From Candidatus Omnitrophota bacterium (lineage in GTDB: Bacteria; Omnitrophota; Gorgyraeia; JACOVV01): 7,833 bases of DNA. Under the pieces are notes generated by a model, which was not told the origin of the DNA, did not search any database, and was given only the letters and a program-made list of their open reading frames with translations. The DNA is taken from positions 1-7,833 of the forward strand of contig JACOVV010000060.1 of the NCBI GenBank assembly GCA_016177145.1, read 5' to 3'. How positions within the stretch are numbered: position 1 is the stretch's first letter; every line of letters begins with the position of its first letter. Shown here one piece after another: positions 1 to 5,509 of this stretch. Both the position numbers and the translations under genes were made by a program.

Positions 1-133
1 GGATAGAGGCGTGTCGCTTTAGTTGCCTGGATAACTCTATTTCAATCTTCTTGTGGAGTTGTTCAATTCCCCAGCGATACCCGATAAATCCCGCAATTCC
101 CAGCACAATAATCAGAAGAATTTTTTTCTTCAT
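1..133 (-). CDS. Unrecognised membrane-anchored protein, N-terminal fragment (runs off window)
   Basis: An open frame starts at ATG 133-131 and reads 44 codons without a stop to the window edge. The product begins MKKKILLIIVLGIAGFIG: three lysines, then about 15 hydrophobic residues, then a charged amphipathic stretch (residues 23-43 rich in K, E and R). This fits an uncleaved signal anchor or single N-terminal membrane helix with the rest outside the cytoplasm. I do not recognise the family, and too little is visible to assign one. No Shine-Dalgarno sits at normal distance; instead a TATACT -10-like box lies 7 nt before the ATG, suggesting a leaderless message. The plus-strand open frame over the same bases has no comparable start signal or protein-like composition and is judged a shadow. 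Confidence 0.6.
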   Translation of the reverse strand, partial: MKKKILLIIVLGIAGFIGYRWGIEQLHKKIEIELSRQLKRHASI

Positions 134-140
134 GGCATTA

Positions 141-146
141 AGTATA
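141..146 (-). promoter_or_regulatory. Putative -10 box (TATACT) of the left-edge gene
   Basis: TATACT on the minus strand lies 7 nt before the ATG at 133, so predicted transcription starts at or within a base of the start codon. I see no good -35 hexamer at 16-18 nt spacing. Supported by -10 similarity and by matching geometry at two other genes in the window. Confidence 0.4.
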
Positions 147-169
147 TCCTATTTCGTCTTTCGTCGTTT

Positions 170-291
170 GTTCTGCTTCGCCCTGCAACACGGAATATCC
201 ATGGTAGGGCTTTGTAACGAAGTTGCTGCGTAGCCCTGCTTCGCGCTTCGACGATCAACATCTGGTAGCGCTTCGCAGCGGCGAAGCAGAA
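170..291. repeat. Non-coding gap with GCTTCGC-type repeats and a hairpin
   Basis: This gap carries several copies of a GCTTCG core in both orientations. TCTGCTTCGCC (172-182) recurs as its exact reverse complement at 280-290. GCTTCGC (270-276) and GCGAAGC (281-287) form a 7-bp stem with a 4-nt loop, only a few bases past the 3' end of tRNA-Arg in its direction of transcription. AGGGCT/AGCCCT pairs also occur near 205-237. The outer inverted copies suggest a small mobile or selfish repeat. The hairpin could help end tRNA transcription but has no T-run after it. No gene is seen here. Confidence 0.5.
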
Positions 292-365
292 TGCCCCCGG
301 GCCGATTCGAACGGCCGACCACCTGCTTAGAAGGCAGGTGCTCTATCCACCTGAGCTACGGGGGC
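292..365 (-). tRNA. tRNA-Arg (anticodon UCU)
   Basis: On the minus strand a full cloverleaf folds. The acceptor stem GCCCCCG pairs with CGGGGGC, the anticodon stem CCTGC/GCAGG encloses the loop CTTCTAA, and a standard GTTCGAA-type T-loop follows. The anticodon is TCT (331-329), which reads AGA and AGG. The discriminator is A (292) and CCA is not encoded, so it must be added by a nucleotidyltransferase. It lies 10 nt downstream of tRNA-Pro on the same strand and is probably cotranscribed with it. Confidence 0.95.
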
Positions 366-375
366 GTTACAATTT

Positions 376-450
376 TCGGGGTGCTCGGATTTGAACCGAG
401 AACTTCCTGGTCCCAAACCAGGCGCTCTAGCCAAGTTGAGCCACACCCCG
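376..450 (-). tRNA. tRNA-Pro (anticodon UGG)
   Basis: The minus strand folds into a cloverleaf: acceptor CGGGGTG/CACCCCG, anticodon stem CCTGG/CCAGG around loop TTTGGGA, T-stem CTCGG/CCGAG around TTCAAAT. The anticodon is TGG, the proline isoacceptor that can read all CCN codons if U34 is modified. The C1-G72 pair typical of bacterial tRNA-Pro is present. The discriminator is A (376) and CCA is not encoded. It is first in a two-tRNA unit with tRNA-Arg. Confidence 0.95.
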
Positions 451-474
451 CAACAGCCCGTAAATAGGTGATTT

Positions 475-503
475 ATTGTACCATCTACACCTTGTCACCG
501 CAA
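475..503 (-). promoter_or_regulatory. Putative promoter of the tRNA-Pro/tRNA-Arg unit
   Basis: On the minus strand, TTGCGG (503-498) and TACAAT (480-475) are separated by 17 nt. The -10 is preceded by TGG, giving an extended TGn element. Predicted start is near 468, about 18 nt before mature tRNA-Pro. Its -35 lies inside the spacer of the oppositely directed promoter at 492-520. Confidence 0.55.
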
Positions 504-520
504 CCAGCACTCTGTATAAT
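492..520 (+). promoter_or_regulatory. Strong sigma-70-type promoter of the AsmA-like gene
   Basis: TTGTCA (492-497), a 17-nt spacer and a consensus TATAAT (515-520) match housekeeping promoters at 11 of 12 positions with ideal spacing. Six nt separate the -10 from the ATG at 527, so predicted +1 falls on the start codon and the message would be leaderless. Confidence 0.75.
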
Positions 521-526
521 AGTCTT

Positions 527-1942
527 ATGCTTCGCCGGCGATGGAGTTACGTGATTTTTGGGACTGTTCTTTTCTTAACCGCCGGCAGTTTTCTTTTTCT
601 TTGGGCGGCCCGCTCCTACCTCACTGGACAAATCATCCCTGATTTAGAAAAGAAATTTCAGTTAGAGGTACAGACATCAAGTATTGAACTCAATCCTTTC
701 CGAGGCATTTCGATTCATGGATTGAAGATTCGTTCCGCGAGGGGGGAGTTTTCGGCCGATCAAATCCTGCTATGGATCTATCCCTGGAAATGGTGGCAGA
801 ATAAAGAAATTGAATTCTACTTTCAAGCGGAAGGAGTCCAAAAAACAAATCTTACCATCAAAGGTAAAGGGACATGGCATCGCGACCGGCAGATCTTCAC
901 GCTCGAACCTGTTTTTGAAGGGCCGCTGCTCACCTCCTTGGTTTCTCCTTTAAAAACCTCTCTGAGTTATGACTTTAAAACTCAGGAACTAACAGCCGCC
1001 GCGCAGACCCATTCCGGTGTCGCGACGCAGTTTCAAGGAACCAAAACTCCCGATGAATTGTCCATTCAACCTTCCTGGATCCGTTTTCGGGATTCATTTT
1101 TGGAATACCATGGTGATTTCACGACCACCACCAACAACAACCAACTCTACCTAGACGCCGCCGGCGCCTTAAAACTGGATCAAATCGAAGAATTACTCAT
1201 AGGGAAGACAGAAATCTTCTCCAGAATTGATCCGGAACTTTCTCATGTTGAATTTGGAACAGCCGTTGAAAACAATCAGGTCATCCTGGAGGATCTCATC
1301 GCGAATTACGCTCTCGGGTACCTGAGTATCCGCGGCGTTTACGGCCTGTCCGCCCCCCATCGGTTCCGTATTTCTCTGCGTGGAGACCAGATGGAACTCT
1401 CCGAGCTCTTGGAGGAACCTTTGAAAAAGGGGAAACCCATTGAGGGAATTCTCACTGGATCCCTCACGCTTCATGGGGACGCAGAAAATATGAACGCCCT
1501 GGAAGGCCAAGGACTTTTTGAAATCACCGATGGCCGGCTGTGGGATTTAACCGTTTTTAAAGGATTAGCCAGGGCGCTCAAAATCCCTCAACTGGAACGA
1601 GTGATTTTTCGTGAAGCTTCAGGGAGATTCCTGCTCAAACAAAAACAATGGAACTTCCCTCAAGTTCAATTAAGAAGCAACCAACTCATTCTTGACGGGC
1701 GGGGTACGGTTGCGTGGAACGGGGAGCTTAATTTCTTGGTAGGAATCACCTTTTCACAGGAGTTCCTCAATGAGATCGGCGGAACTCCCAGCGGATTGAT
1801 CGCTGGGCTTTTGACGGATGCTTCGGGGCAGGCTTTCACCCAAATCAAAATCACCGGCACCTTGCGTGAGCCGAAATACAAAATTGATCCTATCCCGCCT
1901 CAGAAGATCTTCCAGGGGATTTTTCAACGTATTCTGAAATAA
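527..1942 (+). CDS. AsmA/TamB-like envelope protein (inner-membrane-anchored)
   Basis: The 471-residue product has a basic start (MLRRRW), one hydrophobic helix at about residues 7-27, and a long beta-rich remainder. The region just after the helix (ITGQ-like turn, 'SIELNPFRGISIHGLKI' near 52-68) and the C-terminal part ('GILTGSLTLHGDAENMNALEGQGLFEI', 'ITGTLREPKYKIDPI') match the style of AsmA and related repeating-beta-groove proteins, which are anchored in the inner membrane and implicated in lipid movement to the outer membrane. This is inferred from sequence pattern, not alignment. The ATG at 527 was chosen over an in-frame TTG at 476 because a consensus promoter occupies 492-520, so the upstream codons would not be transcribed from it. 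No Shine-Dalgarno is present. Its 3' end overlaps the convergent rdgB by 53 nt, and no terminator is seen between them. Confidence 0.75.
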   Translation: MLRRRWSYVIFGTVLFLTAGSFLFLWAARSYLTGQIIPDLEKKFQLEVQTSSIELNPFRGISIHGLKIRSARGEFSADQILLWIYPWKWWQNKEIEFYFQAEGVQKTNLTIKGKGTWHRDRQIFTLEPVFEGPLLTSLVSPLKTSLSYDFKTQELTAAAQTHSGVATQFQGTKTPDELSIQPSWIRFRDSFLEYHGDFTTTTNNNQLYLDAAGALKLDQIEELLIGKTEIFSRIDPELSHVEFGTAVENNQVILEDLIANYALGYLSIRGVYGLSAPHRFRISLRGDQMELSELLEEPLKKGKPIEGILTGSLTLHGDAENMNALEGQGLFEITDGRLWDLTVFKGLARALKIPQLERVIFREASGRFLLKQKQWNFPQVQLRSNQLILDGRGTVAWNGELNFLVGITFSQEFLNEIGGTPSGLIAGLLTDASGQAFTQIKITGTLREPKYKIDPIPPQKIFQGIFQRILK

Positions 1943-2534
1943 AATCTTTCGCTTTGGCCAAGGCCTGCCAACGATGGCTGATTTTGTGTTTGACCTCAGG
2001 CCCCAATTCAGCGAAGGTCTGTTTGTATCCTGCCGGAATGAAGAGCGGATCATAGCCAAAACCGTAGTCCCCCCCGGACGCAAGCGTGATCGTCCCTTCA
2101 CAAACTCCCTCGACGACTCCAAGTAACCTCTTCCCATGAGCGATCGCGACAGAACACCGAAACCGCGCCGTTCTTTTTTCAAGAGGAACGCCTTTTAACA
2201 ATTGTAATAATTTCTGGTTATTCTCTTCGTCCGTGGGGGCGGGTTTTAAACCCGCCCCTACACCGGCAAACCGGGCAGAGAAAATTCCCGGCGCTCCATT
2301 GAGAGCGTCTACCTCTAACCCGGAATCATCCGCTAAAACCCACTCAGGCGTCTGATAAGCAACGGCCATTGTCTTTTTAACGGCATTCTCCCAGAAATTC
2401 TTTCCGTCCTCAACGACCTCCTCGACCTTTCCCTCCCACTCTTTTAAAGAGATCACCTGTAAAGGGAACCCGGCCAAAAGCTCCCGGATCTCCCGGAGTT
2501 TTTTTTGATTCTGGGTAGCGACGATCAATCTCAC
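1890..2534 (-). CDS. rdgB: XTP/dITP pyrophosphatase (RdgB/HAM1 family)
   Basis: Hydrolyses deaminated purine nucleotides (dITP, XTP, ITP) to monophosphates in the cytoplasm, keeping them out of DNA and RNA. Family signatures in order are the N-terminal 'ATQNQKKLREI' (6-16), 'LADDSGLEVDALNGAPGI' around 67-84 with the acidic DD pair at 69-70, 'GYDPLFIP' (160-167) and the C-terminal 'SHR' (186-188). The length is 214 residues against roughly 195-200 usual. The excess is partly a 10-residue segment VGAGLKPAPT (92-101), encoded exactly by a palindromic repeat, and partly a C-terminal tail that lies over the 3' end of the AsmA-like gene. The start is GTG (2534-2532), sharing its first G with the rph TAG stop, so translation is probably coupled to rph. 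It is the last gene of the minus-strand block. Confidence 0.93.
   Translation of the reverse strand: MRLIVATQNQKKLREIRELLAGFPLQVISLKEWEGKVEEVVEDGKNFWENAVKKTMAVAYQTPEWVLADDSGLEVDALNGAPGIFSARFAGVGAGLKPAPTDEENNQKLLQLLKGVPLEKRTARFRCSVAIAHGKRLLGVVEGVCEGTITLASGGDYGFGYDPLFIPAGYKQTFAELGPEVKHKISHRWQALAKAKDFISEYVEKSPGRSSEAG
2233..2261. repeat. 29-bp palindrome inserted in frame within rdgB
   Basis: Two 14-nt arms (2233-2246 and 2248-2261) flank one T and pair with a single mismatch, centred on CGGGTTTTAAACCCG. In the rdgB frame it encodes VGAGLKPAPT and causes no frameshift or stop. I recall this GTAGGGGCGGGTTT-type palindrome, and GLKPAPT peptides, as a dispersed repeat in several uncultivated bacterial genomes; that is memory, not a search. 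Confidence 0.75.
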
Positions 2535-3253
2535 TAGATTCTGACCGCCTGTTTTTGGAGCTGGATCAACTTTTGGATCGTCTGCGCGGCAAGATCCAAC
2601 ATCTGATTCATTTGTTTCTTGGTAAAAGGATCGGCTTCCGCGGTCCCCTGCACCTCCACCAATCGTCCGCTCCCAGTCATGACAACATTCATGTCCACGC
2701 CCGCTTTTGAATCTTCCTCGTAGTTTAAATCCGCCATCAAGACCCCGTCTAAGATTCCGACACTCACAGCCGCCAAGTAATCTTTAATGGGCGATTTCGT
2801 CAATATGCCTTCTTTTTGTAACTTCTTCATTGCCAGAGAAAGCGCGACAAAACTCCCGGTAATGCTTGCCGTCCGGGTCCCGCCATCCCCTTGGATCACG
2901 TCACAATCAATCCAAATGCTCCGTTCCCCCAATAATCCCATATCCACAACGGAGCGAAGGCTCCTGCCGATCAAACGCTGAATTTCTTGAGTCCGTCCGT
3001 TAGGGCGTCCGCGTGTCCCTTCCCGCGCGATCCGCTCCCGGCACGAACGAGGAAGCATGCCGTATTCTGAAGTCACCCACCCTTTTCCCTTCCCGCGCAG
3101 AAAGGGAGGAACCGATCCTTCCACTGAAGCGGCGCACATAACCTGGGTATTCCCCATCTCGATCAAACAGGACCCCTCCGCGAATTTCAGAATATCTTTT
3201 TTAATTCGCACTTTTCTCATCTGGTCAAAATGTCTTCCGTCAATTCGCGTCAT
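2534..3253 (-). CDS. rph: Ribonuclease PH
   Basis: Phosphate-dependent 3'-5' exoribonuclease that trims tRNA precursors, normally as a hexamer. At 239 residues it matches the family length. Visible signatures are the N-terminal '[13 protein letters not shown]' (3-15), 'EYGMLPRS' (63-70), '[20 protein letters not shown]' (77-96, including the phosphate-binding arginine region), '[17 protein letters not shown]' (122-138) and '[14 protein letters not shown]' (179-192) with its conserved aspartates. One small variation is GDGG where ADGG is usual. The start ATG at 3253 follows the queE TAA by one nucleotide and is served by AGGAG 9 nt upstream inside the queE 3' end. With three or more encoded tRNAs here lacking CCA, precise 3' trimming followed by CCA addition is required in this organism. 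Confidence 0.95.
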   Translation of the reverse strand: MTRIDGRHFDQMRKVRIKKDILKFAEGSCLIEMGNTQVMCAASVEGSVPPFLRGKGKGWVTSEYGMLPRSCRERIAREGTRGRPNGRTQEIQRLIGRSLRSVVDMGLLGERSIWIDCDVIQGDGGTRTASITGSFVALSLAMKKLQKEGILTKSPIKDYLAAVSVGILDGVLMADLNYEEDSKAGVDMNVVMTGSGRLVEVQGTAEADPFTKKQMNQMLDLAAQTIQKLIQLQKQAVRI

Positions 3254-3254
3254 C

Positions 3255-3965
3255 TTATCTGACTCCTATCATTTTATGAACCTGTGGCAGGATACGAACA
3301 TCTTTCACCTTCTGTCTAGCCCACTGCTGCCACTTCGCCAGCAAAACCATATTGGTTCGCAGTGTTCCGTCCGCGGCCGTAGCAGGCTGTAATACCATTG
3401 GAATATCGGGAGAAGCGGCGCTGACTAATTCTACCGCTTGTCTCCATTCATCCAACAGAGTTTTTTCAGTAATCACAACTTTGATAAAGATTTCTTTCTT
3501 CATCGCTGTCTCCAAAAACCGTTCGTGCGCTCTCCAGTGCTGCGCGCCATTAAGCGCTGACGGCAGTTTAATGTCCATGGCGATAATATCAACAAAATCG
3601 ATGCATTCCAACAGGGATTCTGCCAAAACGCCGTTGGTCTCCAGATAGCATTTTGGGATCCATTTTTTCACCAAGGGAATGAGCCGCTTCAGAAATACCG
3701 CATAAAGCAACGGTTCTCCCCCGGTCAATGAAAAAGAGTGAAAAGAATTCGCGGAGCAGAGATGTTGAACAGAACGCGTAATCTGTTCCAGGGTTTGGGC
3801 CGCCCTTCCTGGAACGTTAATCGGCGTATCGCAATATTCGCAGGCGAGATTGCATTGATTAAAACGGATAAAAATCTGTGGAACTCCGACGTAAACTCCT
3901 TCACCTTGGATGGAAGCAAAAATCTCCGTTAGATCGGCTGTGCGAGAATTAATGACCGGCAACAT
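3255..3965 (-). CDS. queE: 7-carboxy-7-deazaguanine synthase (radical SAM)
   Basis: Converts 6-carboxytetrahydropterin to 7-carboxy-7-deazaguanine, the step before QueC in preQ0 synthesis. From the chosen start the protein has 236 residues. '[16 protein letters not shown]' (14-29) is the family N-terminal signature. The 4Fe-4S cluster motif is CX3CX2C (C38, C42, C45) followed by DT. 'TGGEPLL' (81-87) is the SAM-contacting motif, and '[11 protein letters not shown]' is a typical QueE C-terminus. The frame is open back to 4067, but that adds 34 residues before the conserved start and overlaps queC by 119 nt. The ATG at 3965 gives [16 protein letters not shown] and a 17-nt overlap with queC, which is more plausible. 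The ribosome site is weak (GGAA 6 nt upstream), so coupling to queC is likely. Confidence 0.93.
   Translation of the reverse strand: MLPVINSRTADLTEIFASIQGEGVYVGVPQIFIRFNQCNLACEYCDTPINVPGRAAQTLEQITRSVQHLCSANSFHSFSLTGGEPLLYAVFLKRLIPLVKKWIPKCYLETNGVLAESLLECIDFVDIIAMDIKLPSALNGAQHWRAHERFLETAMKKEIFIKVVITEKTLLDEWRQAVELVSAASPDIPMVLQPATAADGTLRTNMVLLAKWQQWARQKVKDVRILPQVHKMIGVR
3263..3267 (-). promoter_or_regulatory. Shine-Dalgarno of rph (AGGAG)
   Basis: AGGAG lies 9 nt before the rph ATG and inside the last codons of queE. It confirms the ATG at 3253 and suggests termination-reinitiation between the two genes. Confidence 0.7.
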
Positions 3966-4713
3966 AACTGGTTCCGGCTTCCTGAAATCCTTTCGCTCGA
4001 AGAAGACAGGAATCACATTCCTGACAGGGAGTCTCTCCGCCCTGATAACAGGACCAGGTCCATTCAAAAGGAACTCCCAACCGGCTTCCCAGCCGGATGA
4101 TTTCCGCTTTTGTCATTTTTAACAACGGAGTCAATATGCGGACCGGGTTACCGTCAACTCCCGCTTTAGTTCCCGCTTGCATGGTCTTCTCAAAAACATT
4201 GAAAAAATCCTCCCGGCAGTCGGGATAACCGGACCAATCGAGCTGATTAGCGCCGATGACGATGGCCCCGGCCGCTATCGCTTCGGCCCAAGAGAGAGCA
4301 AAGCTCAAAAAGAGAGTGTTCCTTGCCGGGACATAGGTCGAAGGAATCCCCGCGCCTATTTCGTTATAGGTTCTTCCTTTAGGGATCGGCGTGTCTTTAT
4401 CCAACAGGGCGCTGCCGCCCCATGGCAATTCGCAGCGAATGACACGACAAGGGAATCGAAGATAACCGGCAATTCTTTGGGCTGACTGAAGTTCCCGACG
4501 GTGTTTTTGGCCGTAGTCGATGACCAAGCAATGCGGCTGGTATCCCTGGTCCGCGGTCCAATAGAGCGCCGTCGTCGAATCAAGTCCACCGGAGAACAGG
4601 ACGACAGCCTTTTTGCTTTTTCCACTTTCCATTTTCTCCACCAGAGGCGCTTTTCGCCTCTGGTGAGACCTCGCCTCCGGCGGGCATTTTCCATTTTCCG
4701 TTTTTTCAGACAT
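3949..4713 (-). CDS. queC: 7-cyano-7-deazaguanine (preQ0) synthase
   Basis: ATP-dependent enzyme that converts 7-carboxy-7-deazaguanine to preQ0. It shows 'VVLFSGGLDSTTAL' (37-50) with the PP-loop SGGLDS, 'STYVPARNTLFLS' (125-137), 'SGYPDCREDF' (161-170) and a C-terminal zinc site with cysteines 222, 230, 233 and 236 (CX7CX2CX2C). The ATG at 4713 overlaps the murI stop by 8 nt (ATGTCTGA) and gives 254 residues. The first 33 residues are not typical of QueC and are encoded by heptad repeats and an 11-bp hairpin. A second ATG at 4632 (residue 28) gives about 227 residues, closer to the family size, with GGTGGAG just ahead but only 3 nt away and partly inside the hairpin. Both starts are possible; I list the longer frame. 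queE follows with a 17-nt overlap. Confidence 0.93.
   Translation of the reverse strand: MSEKTENGKCPPEARSHQRRKAPLVEKMESGKSKKAVVLFSGGLDSTTALYWTADQGYQPHCLVIDYGQKHRRELQSAQRIAGYLRFPCRVIRCELPWGGSALLDKDTPIPKGRTYNEIGAGIPSTYVPARNTLFLSFALSWAEAIAAGAIVIGANQLDWSGYPDCREDFFNVFEKTMQAGTKAGVDGNPVRILTPLLKMTKAEIIRLGSRLGVPFEWTWSCYQGGETPCQECDSCLLRAKGFQEAGTSYVAGH
4617..4700. repeat. Heptad repeat plus hairpin at the 5' end of queC
   Basis: On the minus strand GGAAAAT/GGAAAGT heptads occur at 4700-4685 and again at 4639-4617. Between them CACCAGAGGCG (4639-4649) and CGCCTCTGGTG (4655-4665) form a perfect 11-bp stem with a 5-nt loop. A smaller CGCC/GGCG stem lies at about 4672-4682. The heptads are the same family as those at the start of the amidase gene (6547-6657), which indicates a dispersed repeat. 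Confidence 0.65.
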
Positions 4714-5509
4714 ACGCCTTCTCTAGCTGCTCAATTTTCTCTCCCAAAAACTTCTCCGCCAATTCCACAAATTTATCAGGATCATCACTGACAAAATACC
4801 GCGCTTGGCTTCGTTCACGCGACCGGTTGGTCTCCAGTCCCTGCTCCCGCAAAACTTTTTCAATCTCTATCGCCATACTGGTAGCCGAATCCACTAATCG
4901 GACACCATCTCCCATCACTCTCGAAATCACATCCCCAAGAAGAGGGTAATGGGTGCATCCCAGTATCAAGGTATCAATATCATTCTTCCGCAGAGAAGAG
5001 AGATATCTCTTGGCAATTTCAAACGTCACTTCATCATAGAGCCAGTGCTCTTCCACAAGGGGAACAAAAAGAGGGCAGCTCTGGCTGAAAACACGCACGC
5101 GAGAATCCAATTTTTCCAAGACAGTTTCATAAGCCCTGCTCGAAATAGTCGCGTGGGTCCCGATCACCCCTATTTTCCGGTTTTCCGTTGTCTGAATAGC
5201 GCGTTTGGCCCCCGCTTCTATAACCCCAAGGATCGGAAGGCGAAAAGACGCTCTTAAACTCTGCAGGGCGAAAGCGGAAGAAGAATTGCATGCGATGACA
5301 ATCATCTTGACTTGATGTTCGATCAGAAACCTGGCGTTCTCCAAGGAAAATCTTTCAATCGTCGTCTGTGATTTGTTCCCGTAGGGAACCCTGGCGGTAT
5401 CTCCGAAATAGATAATATCTTCCTTGGGGAGCCGCTCTCTCAAAGCCCTGACAACTGTGAGCCCGCCGATCCCCGAATCGAAAACACCAATAGGCTTGAA
5501 TGAGTTCAA
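4706..5509 (-). CDS. murI: Glutamate racemase
   Basis: Cytoplasmic, cofactor-independent racemase that makes D-glutamate for the second residue of the peptidoglycan stem peptide. The 267-residue product matches the family length. It has 'IGVFDSGIGGLTVV' (7-20, with D11 and S12), 'YFGDTARVPYG' (34-44), the first catalytic cysteine in 'IACNSSSA' (C74) and the second in 'LGCTHYPLL' (C185, followed by H187). CNSSSA replaces the more common CNTASA, a mild substitution. The start is TTG (5509-5507), which overlaps the amidase TGA stop as TTGA. It was chosen because GAGAGGGG lies 8 nt upstream and the protein then begins MNSFKPIGVFDSG as expected. The queC ATG overlaps its stop codon. Confidence 0.95.
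   Translation of the reverse strand: MNSFKPIGVFDSGIGGLTVVRALRERLPKEDIIYFGDTARVPYGNKSQTTIERFSLENARFLIEHQVKMIVIACNSSSAFALQSLRASFRLPILGVIEAGAKRAIQTTENRKIGVIGTHATISSRAYETVLEKLDSRVRVFSQSCPLFVPLVEEHWLYDEVTFEIAKRYLSSLRKNDIDTLILGCTHYPLLGDVISRVMGDGVRLVDSATSMAIEIEKVLREQGLETNRSRERSQARYFVSDDPDKFVELAEKFLGEKIEQLEKAYV

Noticed and set aside
51..233. Small plus-strand open frame at the left end
   Set aside because: It overlaps the minus-strand signal-anchor gene and repeat-rich gap, and its composition and start context are not gene-like.
476..526. In-frame TTG at 476 as start of the AsmA-like gene
   Set aside because: A near-consensus promoter lies at 492-520, inside the proposed extension, and the extra residues look non-native before the basic MLRRRW start.
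1903..1912. GAAGATCTTC palindrome as a bidirectional terminator
   Set aside because: It is only 10 bp, has no loop and no T-run on either strand, and lies inside both coding ends.
3966..4067. Longer queE start at 4067
   Set aside because: It adds 34 residues before the conserved QueE beginning and overlaps queC by 119 nt; ATG 3965 fits the family.
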